Positions 32,120 to 36,385 of a stretch of 36,385 bases of DNA are shown here, piece by piece. Position numbers and translations under genes: made by a program. A model generated the notes under the pieces. It had not been told where the DNA came from. It saw only the letters and a program-made list of their open reading frames with translations, and did not search any database. Position 1 is the stretch's first letter, and the number at the start of each line of letters is the position of its first letter. Source of the stretch: Nitriliruptoraceae bacterium (GTDB lineage: Bacteria; Actinomycetota; Nitriliruptoria; Nitriliruptorales; Nitriliruptoraceae); assembly GCA_003565155.1 (NCBI GenBank), contig PXDB01000063.1:1-36385 (forward strand). Reading direction: 5' to 3'.

Positions 32120-33058
32120 TCAGGCCCACAGGGTCCCGGAGATGGCGGTGGCGATCTCGTCGAGGTCGCCGGGAGCGTAGGCGCCCGTGGACAGGTACTT
32201 CCACCCGCCGTCGGGCGACATCGCGACCACGTGCGCGCCCTCAGGAAGGCGGTTGCACACCCGCCGGGCGACCACCAGGGAGGCGCCGGTGGACACGCCG
32301 GCGAAGATGCCCTCGACCTCGGCCAGTTCACGGGTGGCGCCGAGCGCTTTGCGGGAGTCCACCTTGATGCGGCTGTCGAGCACGTCGACGTCGAGCACCT
32401 CGGGCACGTAGCCCTCATCGAGGTTGCGGAGCCCATAGACCAGGTCGCCGTACTCCGGCTCGGCGGCGAACACCTTCACGTCGGGGTTCCACCGCTTGAG
32501 GCGCTTGCCGACCCCGGTGACGCTGCCACCGGTGCCGAGGCCCGCCACGAAGGCTGCCACCTGCGGCAGGTCGGCGATGATCTCCGGGGCGGTGGTCTCG
32601 TAGTGGGCGAGCGCGTTGGCGGCGTTGCCGTACTGGAAGGGCATGTAGGCGTGGCTGTCCGCTGCGGCGAGCTCCCGCGCGACCCGTACGGAGCCGTTGG
32701 ACCCCTCCGTGGCGGGCGAGAACACCAGCTCCGCGCCGAACATCGTCAGCAGCTGGCGGCGCTCCTGCGAGGTGTTCTCCGGCAGCACGCAGGTCAGGGG
32801 GTAGCCCTTGACCTTGCAGATCGCGGCCAGGCCGATCCCGGTGTTCCCCGAGGTGGGCTCGAGGACACGCTGACCGGGGCTGAGCAGGCCGTGGCGCTCC
32901 GCCTGCTCGATCAGGTAGCGCGCCACGCGGTCCTTGACCGAACCCGTGGGGTTGTGGCCCTCGAGCTTCAGGTGGATCGTGTAGCCCTTCGGCGACAGGC
33001 GTGGCAGGGCCACCAGCGGGGTGTTGCCGATGGCCTGGGAGATGTCGCCGAAGCGCAC
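32120..33058 (-). CDS. cysM: CysM-type cysteine synthase (O-phosphoserine/CysO-dependent)
   Basis: A 312-residue fold-type II PLP enzyme. NPTGSVKDR gives the Schiff-base lysine K42, PTSGNTGIGLA binds the substrate carboxylate, and GLGTGGSVTGVG holds the phosphate of PLP. The string EYGDLVYGLRNLDEGYVPE and the WKYLSTGAYA ... GTLWA ending match the mycobacterial CysM, which uses O-phosphoserine and the thiocarboxylated carrier CysO instead of O-acetylserine and sulfide. The adjacent cysO and mec genes make that route very likely here. The start is GTG at 33058, three bases after the cysO stop, so translation is coupled. The pathway is thought to help under oxidative stress. Confidence 0.94.
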   Translation of the reverse strand: MRFGDISQAIGNTPLVALPRLSPKGYTIHLKLEGHNPTGSVKDRVARYLIEQAERHGLLSPGQRVLEPTSGNTGIGLAAICKVKGYPLTCVLPENTSQERRQLLTMFGAELVFSPATEGSNGSVRVARELAAADSHAYMPFQYGNAANALAHYETTAPEIIADLPQVAAFVAGLGTGGSVTGVGKRLKRWNPDVKVFAAEPEYGDLVYGLRNLDEGYVPEVLDVDVLDSRIKVDSRKALGATRELAEVEGIFAGVSTGASLVVARRVCNRLPEGAHVVAMSPDGGWKYLSTGAYAPGDLDEIATAISGTLWA

Positions 33059-33061
33059 CGC

Positions 33062-33337
33062 CTACCCGTCGCCGCCGGCGACCGCCGGCATGAGCGCCAC
33101 CTCGCTGTCGCGCTCCACGGGGGTGTCCAGGCCGGAGACGTAGCGGATGTCCTCATCGTCGACGTAGACGTTGATGAAGCCGCGGACGCTGTCGCCGTCG
33201 AACAGCTGCTCCTCGAGCCCGGGGTGGTCGGCGGTGACGGCGCGCAGCACCTCGCCGACGTTGCCGCCGGCAGCGGTGACCTTGGCGGCGCCGTCGGTGT
33301 GCTTGCGCAGCACGGAAGGGATACGGACGGTCGGCAT
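33062..33337 (-). CDS. cysO: Sulfur carrier protein CysO (MoaD/ThiS fold)
   Basis: A 91-residue ubiquitin-like sulfur carrier. The start PTVRIPSVLRKHTDG and the middle LRAVTADHPGLEEQLF, FINVYVDDEDIRYVSGLDTPV match the CysO family. The C-terminus should end in a free diglycine that receives sulfur and then cysteine. Here it reads PAVAGGDG: two extra residues, Asp-Gly, follow G88-G89. The carrier would therefore need trimming before activation, plausibly by the JAMM protease encoded upstream. ATG at 33337 has GAGG 8 bases upstream. The 122-bp gap before it separates it from the unknown gene; a TACCAT element at 33403-33398 could be a local -10. Confidence 0.92.
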   Translation of the reverse strand: MPTVRIPSVLRKHTDGAAKVTAAGGNVGEVLRAVTADHPGLEEQLFDGDSVRGFINVYVDDEDIRYVSGLDTPVERDSEVALMPAVAGGDG

Positions 33338-33459
33338 GAGCGGACCTCGAGGTGGTGGCGTGCGGCGGAGCCGTGACGGGCGGTGGGCTTCGGCACGATG
33401 GTAGCTGCGCAGCGGGTGCGGCAGCCTTCCCCGGTCGTGCCGAGGCCGGGCGCAGCCGC

Positions 33460-33831
33460 TCACTCCGTGCTGCGGCGCCGCCGCGACAGCTTGCCGGAGG
33501 TTTCCGCGAGGCGGGTACCGGTCGCTCGGACCCGGGCCTCCGGCAGCTCGCTGTGATGCTTCAGGGTGCCTCGGTCAAGCTGGTCGTCGACCGTCTGCAG
33601 CTCGCTCGCGCTCAGCGGGGGGAAGGCCCGCAGCGGCGGCGCGTCACGCTCGGGGAACACCACCCAGTGCACCCCGTCGCCGGCCGTCCACCGGGCCACG
33701 AACCCACCCACATCCCGCGCGGAGCCGTACGCCAGGACGTGCGGCCGCAGTTGGCGGTCCAACTGCCGGGCCGCCTCCAGGGCGATCGGGGTGTACTTCA
33801 GCGCCCGACGGGCGAAGACCGGCCACCCCAT
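33460..33831 (-). CDS. Unknown 123-residue protein between mec and cysO
   Basis: I do not recognise a family. The protein starts MGWPVFARRALKYTPIALEAARQLDRQL, an amphipathic, basic helix. The middle, with ARWTAGDGVHWVVFPERDAPPLRAF, looks like two or three strands, and it ends in a very basic tail (LSRRRRSTE). No signal peptide, membrane helix or cysteine is present. The ATG shares its A with the mec stop codon (TGATG), so it is translationally coupled to mec. A following 122-bp gap leads to cysO. It does not match any gene I know in the corresponding mycobacterial block. A role in CysO-dependent cysteine synthesis is suggested only by position. Confidence 0.78.
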   Translation of the reverse strand: MGWPVFARRALKYTPIALEAARQLDRQLRPHVLAYGSARDVGGFVARWTAGDGVHWVVFPERDAPPLRAFPPLSASELQTVDDQLDRGTLKHHSELPEARVRATGTRLAETSGKLSRRRRSTE

Positions 33832-34268
33832 CAGGCGACCTGCTGGTCGGTGACCACGACGGGGCGCTCGGTGACCGCACCATCGAGGATGTGGAACGCG
33901 CGGACATCGGGGTGGTCACGGTCCTGCAGGGTGACGATGAGGTAGGTGGCCTCCGGGTAGGCCGCCAGCCGGATGTCGGTCGCCGAGGGCTCCGCACGGG
34001 TGTGGGTGTGGGAGTGGTAGATCGCGAGCTCGTAGCCCTCGTCCTCGATCTCCCGCATCGCCTTGAGCAACTGCTTCGGCTCCATCGCGTAGGTGGTGAC
34101 CGACCGGTCCGCGTTGTCGATGGGGAAGTGCGCCAGGGTGCCGTCGGGGCGGCGGCCCAGCAGGCCGCACACCTCGTAGGGGAAGTCGGAGCGTGCGTGT
34201 GCCACGAGCCGATCCCACGTCCCACGGTCCAGCAGGTAGGGGACATCCACCCCCGGTGCCGGCTCCAC
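33831..34268 (-). CDS. mec: JAMM/MPN metalloprotease, Mec-like
   Basis: A 145-residue M67 family zinc protease. The JAMM residues are all present: E32 in YEVCGLLG, and H85-S-H87-x7-S95-x2-D98 in HSHTHTRAEPSATD. In Mycobacterium the homologue Mec cleaves cysteine from the CysO-cysteine adduct made by CysM; related enzymes also trim carrier precursors down to the diglycine. GTG at 34268 is chosen because GAGGAGG lies 5 bases upstream and the conserved domain begins about ten residues later. The longer open frame to 34409 encodes only low-complexity Arg/Pro sequence. First gene of the mec-cysO-cysM set, with a candidate promoter at 34294-34318. Confidence 0.92.
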   Translation of the reverse strand: MEPAPGVDVPYLLDRGTWDRLVAHARSDFPYEVCGLLGRRPDGTLAHFPIDNADRSVTTYAMEPKQLLKAMREIEDEGYELAIYHSHTHTRAEPSATDIRLAAYPEATYLIVTLQDRDHPDVRAFHILDGAVTERPVVVTDQQVA

Positions 34269-34293
34269 GCTGACCTCCTCGCCCGAGCCGTGC

Positions 34294-34318
34294 ACGGTAC
34301 CGGAGCGGGAAGCTCCGG
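34294..34318 (-). promoter_or_regulatory. Inverted repeat beside a -10-like element upstream of mec
   Basis: CCGGAGC-TTCCC-GCTCCGG (minus strand, 34318-34300) is a perfect 7-bp dyad directly followed by TACCGT (34299-34294), 25 bp before the mec start. It may be an operator overlapping the promoter spacer, or a terminator for the upstream DUF1295 gene, whose stop is 114 bp away. Confidence 0.4.
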
Positions 34319-34395
34319 CCCGTGGCCGCGGGGTGGTCCGGCGGCCGTGTGGTGGTCGTGCGGGGGGCCGCGTGGACGCCGAAGGCCCCGCGGCG

Positions 34396-34441
34396 ATCGG
34401 GCGTGTCACGGCTTCGGCGGCGGTCAGGCGTGTCAGGGCTT
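34396..34441. repeat. 27-bp-offset direct repeat spanning the DUF1295 stop codon
   Basis: The 19-base segment at 34423-34441, which includes the DUF1295 stop codon, is repeated with three mismatches at 34396-34414. The duplication copies the stop-codon context into the 3' untranslated region. Confidence 0.55.
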
Positions 34442-35215
34442 GCGGGGTCCGGGGATGAAGGCGTTGGTCCGCCGGACGTACTCCTCGTAGCCCTCACGGG
34501 TGCTCTTGCCCATGTTGCGGTCGGTGAGCGCCACGCCGGAGACCTTGACGATGAAGAAGGTCATCGTCGCCGAGCCGACGGCCGCCCACCACGCCCCGGT
34601 TGACAGCGCGAGGAGGAAGAAGGCCCACCACACGACCGTGTCGCCGAAGTAGTTGGGGTGGCGGGGGTAGCGCCAGAACCCGCGGTCCATCACCTTGCCG
34701 CCGTTCGCCGGGTCGGCGAGGAACCGTGACAGCTGCCAGTCGCCGCCCGCCTCGAAGGTGAACCCGACCAGCCACACGGCCACTGCCACGTAGTCCAGCC
34801 AGATCAGGCCCTCGGGGCTGCCGCTCACGATGGCGGCCAGCAGCGGCAGGGAGATGAACCAGGCCAGCACGGCCTGCAGCAGGAAGATGGTCACCAGGCT
34901 GCGGACCGCGAAGTTGTCCGGGTTCCGCCGCCGCATGGCCTGGTAGCGCTTGTCCTCGCCGTCACCCCAGTTGCGCCAGGTGATGTAGGCGGACAGCCGT
35001 ACCCCCCAGATGGTGACCAGCAGCAGGGTGAGCAGCGACCTGGCCGTCGGCGCTTCGACGAGGAAGGCGTAGGTCTGGGCAGCCACCACGAAGGCCAACC
35101 CCCACACCCGGTCGACGAGGCTCGCATCCTTGCGGACCACGCTCGCGATCCAGGTCAGCACCATCATCGCCGACACGGTGCCGAGCCCGACCAGCCACAC
35201 CTGCCACATCGCCAC
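34433..35215 (-). CDS. DUF1295 membrane protein (steroid 5-alpha-reductase-like)
   Basis: A 260-residue integral membrane protein with about six hydrophobic segments. The DUF1295 signature WRYPRHPNYFGD (181-192) and the later GKSTREGYEEYVRRTNAFIPGPRK ending are clear. The family is related to 3-oxo-5-alpha-steroid 4-dehydrogenases and isoprenylcysteine methyltransferases; bacterial members have no settled function. GTG at 35215 is preferred because AGGAG lies 7 bases before it; ATG at 35209 is the alternative and is rather far from that site. The open frame to 35419 overlaps the divergent uracil-DNA glycosylase gene and is not used. The 164 bp after the stop hold no gene. Confidence 0.9.
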   Translation of the reverse strand: MAMWQVWLVGLGTVSAMMVLTWIASVVRKDASLVDRVWGLAFVVAAQTYAFLVEAPTARSLLTLLLVTIWGVRLSAYITWRNWGDGEDKRYQAMRRRNPDNFAVRSLVTIFLLQAVLAWFISLPLLAAIVSGSPEGLIWLDYVAVAVWLVGFTFEAGGDWQLSRFLADPANGGKVMDRGFWRYPRHPNYFGDTVVWWAFFLLALSTGAWWAAVGSATMTFFIVKVSGVALTDRNMGKSTREGYEEYVRRTNAFIPGPRKP

Positions 35216-35314
35216 GTTGCCGCTCCTGCGTCCTCGCCCGTCGTTCGTTCCGGCGCGCCGTTCGTTGCGCCGTGCAGGTTCGCAGACCGGGCGTCTCTGG
35301 ACGGGCCCGGGCCC

Positions 35315-35328
35315 TAGCCTGACGGCCA
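35315..35328 (+). promoter_or_regulatory. -10 element of a probably leaderless transcript
   Basis: TAGCCT at 35315-35320 ends 7 bases before the ATG at 35328. The expected transcription start thus falls on or next to the start codon, and there is no ribosome binding site. This fits a leaderless mRNA, common in actinobacteria. No consensus -35 is seen; a GC palindrome (35303-35314) occupies the spacer. Confidence 0.5.
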
Positions 35329-36083
35329 TGACCACAGCGAACGAGCAGCCCGGATCCGGACGCGACCACACCCCCGGGACCCCGTCCCGCGCCCTCGCAG
35401 CGCTCCGGGAGGAGATCACCGGGTGCCGGGCGTGCCCCCGACTCGTCGAGTGGCGGGAGCAGGTGGCTCGGGAACGACGCGCCGCCTACGCGGACCAGGC
35501 GTACTGGGGGCGGCCGGTGCCCGGTTTCGGTGACCCCGCGGCCCGGGTCGTGCTCGTCGGGTTGGCGCCGGCGGCCCACGGGGCCAACCGGACCGGCAGG
35601 GTGTTCACCGGCGACCGGTCCGGCGACTGGCTCTTCGCCTCGCTGCACCGCACCGGCTTCGCCAACCAGGCCCGGTCCGTGGCCGCTGACGACGGGCTGC
35701 AGCTGCGCGATGCCTACGTCACGGCGGCGGTGCGGTGCGCGCCACCCGACAACCGCCCGAGCACCGAGGAACGGGACCGGTGCCTGGCCTACCTGGAACG
35801 GGAACTCGACCTGCTCCCCTGGCAGGTGCTGGTGGCGCTCGGCGGGTTCGCCTGGGACGCGGTGCTGCGCCTGACGGGGTGGTCCGGCAGGAAGCCGCGC
35901 TTCGGTCACGGCGCCGAGGTGGAGCTGCCCGGGGGCGGCACGCTGCTCGGCAGCTACCACGTCAGCCAGCAGAACACCTTCACGGGTCGCCTCACCGAGG
36001 AGATGCTGGACGCGGTGTTCACGACCGCCCGCGCCCGGGCGGAGGATACGCGGGCCGGGCACGGCGCCTCGGTCGAGGCCTGA
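35328..36083 (+). CDS. udgB: Uracil-DNA glycosylase, family 5 (UdgB)
   Basis: A 251-residue DNA repair enzyme that removes uracil, and in this family also hypoxanthine and related bases, from DNA. Motif A GLAPAAHGANRTGR (79-92) is characteristic of family 5, as is motif B YHVSQQNTFTGRL (210-222). Four cysteines, C33 and C36 in TGCRACPRL, C137 in VRCAPP and C152 in DRCLAY, are placed as ligands of the [4Fe-4S] cluster. The N-terminal 20 residues and C-terminal 15 look disordered. ATG at 35328 has no ribosome site; a -10 element just upstream suggests leaderless translation. It diverges from the DUF1295 gene. Confidence 0.94.
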   Translation: MTTANEQPGSGRDHTPGTPSRALAALREEITGCRACPRLVEWREQVARERRAAYADQAYWGRPVPGFGDPAARVVLVGLAPAAHGANRTGRVFTGDRSGDWLFASLHRTGFANQARSVAADDGLQLRDAYVTAAVRCAPPDNRPSTEERDRCLAYLERELDLLPWQVLVALGGFAWDAVLRLTGWSGRKPRFGHGAEVELPGGGTLLGSYHVSQQNTFTGRLTEEMLDAVFTTARARAEDTRAGHGASVEA

Positions 36084-36100
36084 CGCACGGGACCACGGAC

Positions 36101-36385
36101 CGCGGGTGACGCGCTGCCCGCGCGTCCCCGGCCCCCAGCGGTGTGCAGCCGAACGACCCGTTCGAGGTCGACAGGCTGCAAACCCTACGCCGAGGTGGCA
36201 GCGGGCGGGGCGTCGGCGGGCCGGCGGCGGGCGGGGCGTTGGCGGGCAGCGGGCGGGGCACCGGCGGGCAGCGGGCGGCCGGAGCGTGCACCGCGGGTGT
36301 CGTGCTGCGCGCGCGTCCCCGGCCCCCAGCGGTGTGCAGCCGAACGACCCGTTCGAGGTCGACAGGCTGCAAACCCTACGCCGAG
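36101..36385. repeat. Direct repeat of 94 bp, two copies 191 bp apart, non-coding
   Basis: Copies lie at 36101-36194 and 36292-36385. The last 74 bases are identical and the first 20 differ at a few positions. The second copy reaches the window edge, so more may follow. Each copy contains a nested dyad: outer TGCAGC/GCTGCA and inner CGAACG-ACC-CGTTCG (first copy at 36144-36180). The 191-bp offset is not a multiple of three, so the copies would be read in different frames, arguing against a protein repeat. The 302-bp region from 36084 to the window end holds no convincing gene. Confidence 0.85.
36200..36282. repeat. GC-rich minisatellite of about 22-bp units
   Basis: Units of the form GCGGGCGGGGC, three variable bases, GGCGGGC recur at 36200-36221, 36227-36247 and 36248-36269, with a partial fourth from 36270. 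The array lies exactly between the two 94-bp repeats. G-runs on the plus strand could favour quadruplex or slippage. Confidence 0.7.

Noticed and set aside
36019..36372. A minus-strand frame running through both 94-bp repeats
   Set aside because: The two copies are read in different frames and the product is Pro/Arg low-complexity sequence, so protein coding is unlikely.
36101..36385. CRISPR array
   Set aside because: Two long repeats with a repetitive spacer do not fit a CRISPR pattern, and no cas gene is present.

Overview
The window is a very GC-rich stretch, roughly 70% by eye, of a bacterial chromosome. Codons end almost always in G or C, GTG starts are frequent, and most starts have a clear purine-rich ribosome binding site. 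One block (mec-cysO-cysM-metallo-hydrolase-rph-rdgB) keeps the gene order I know from Mycobacterium. All this points to a member of the Actinomycetota, but I cannot name the genus. A complete ectoine degradation operon suggests a halotolerant or marine life style, or one that scavenges compatible solutes. I see no phage genes, insertion sequences, CRISPR arrays, tRNA or rRNA genes.

Region 1 (1-9928) is catabolic. At the left edge is the end of a fumarylacetoacetate-hydrolase family gene. It converges on a minus-strand set made of a carboxymethyl-hydroxymuconate-semialdehyde-dehydrogenase-like enzyme, a glutamine-synthetase-like gamma-glutamyl-amine ligase and a cytochrome P450. A class I glutamine amidotransferase-like gene diverges from the P450. 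Next, also on the minus strand, come a PuuC-like aldehyde dehydrogenase, a MarR regulator, a PuuD-like gamma-glutamyl hydrolase and a class I/II aminotransferase. Together these resemble a gamma-glutamylation route for an amine, with a P450 present and no PuuB oxidase. Three of the minus-strand promoters share the box CCGAACGA just upstream of the -10 element, a possible MarR regulon.

Region 2 (10030-17009) is the ectoine operon: doeA, an M20-type doeB2, the diaminobutyrate transaminase, doeC and a tightly coupled trans-sulfuration-type PLP enzyme of unknown role. A universal stress protein gene converges on it. A palindrome sits at the -35 position of the operon promoter.

Region 3 (17107-29807) is housekeeping and signalling. 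It holds a RimK-like ATP-grasp ligase fused to a TrkA-C/RCK_C domain, a PAS-GGDEF-EAL protein, a DEAD-box RNA helicase followed by a strong terminator, a lipoprotein, an alpha/beta hydrolase, a P2-type cation ATPase, a degenerate EAL-HDOD protein, a beta-lactamase-fold serine hydrolase and a small flavin-binding-type protein.

Region 4 (29915-35215, minus strand) is the conserved block. A JAMM protease (Mec), an unknown small protein, the sulfur carrier CysO, the cysteine synthase CysM, an Rv1339-like metallo-hydrolase, RNase PH and the RdgB nucleotide-cleaning enzyme follow a DUF1295 membrane protein. A uracil-DNA glycosylase gene, probably leaderless, diverges from the DUF1295 gene. The window ends in a non-coding 94-bp direct repeat whose two copies flank a GC-rich minisatellite.
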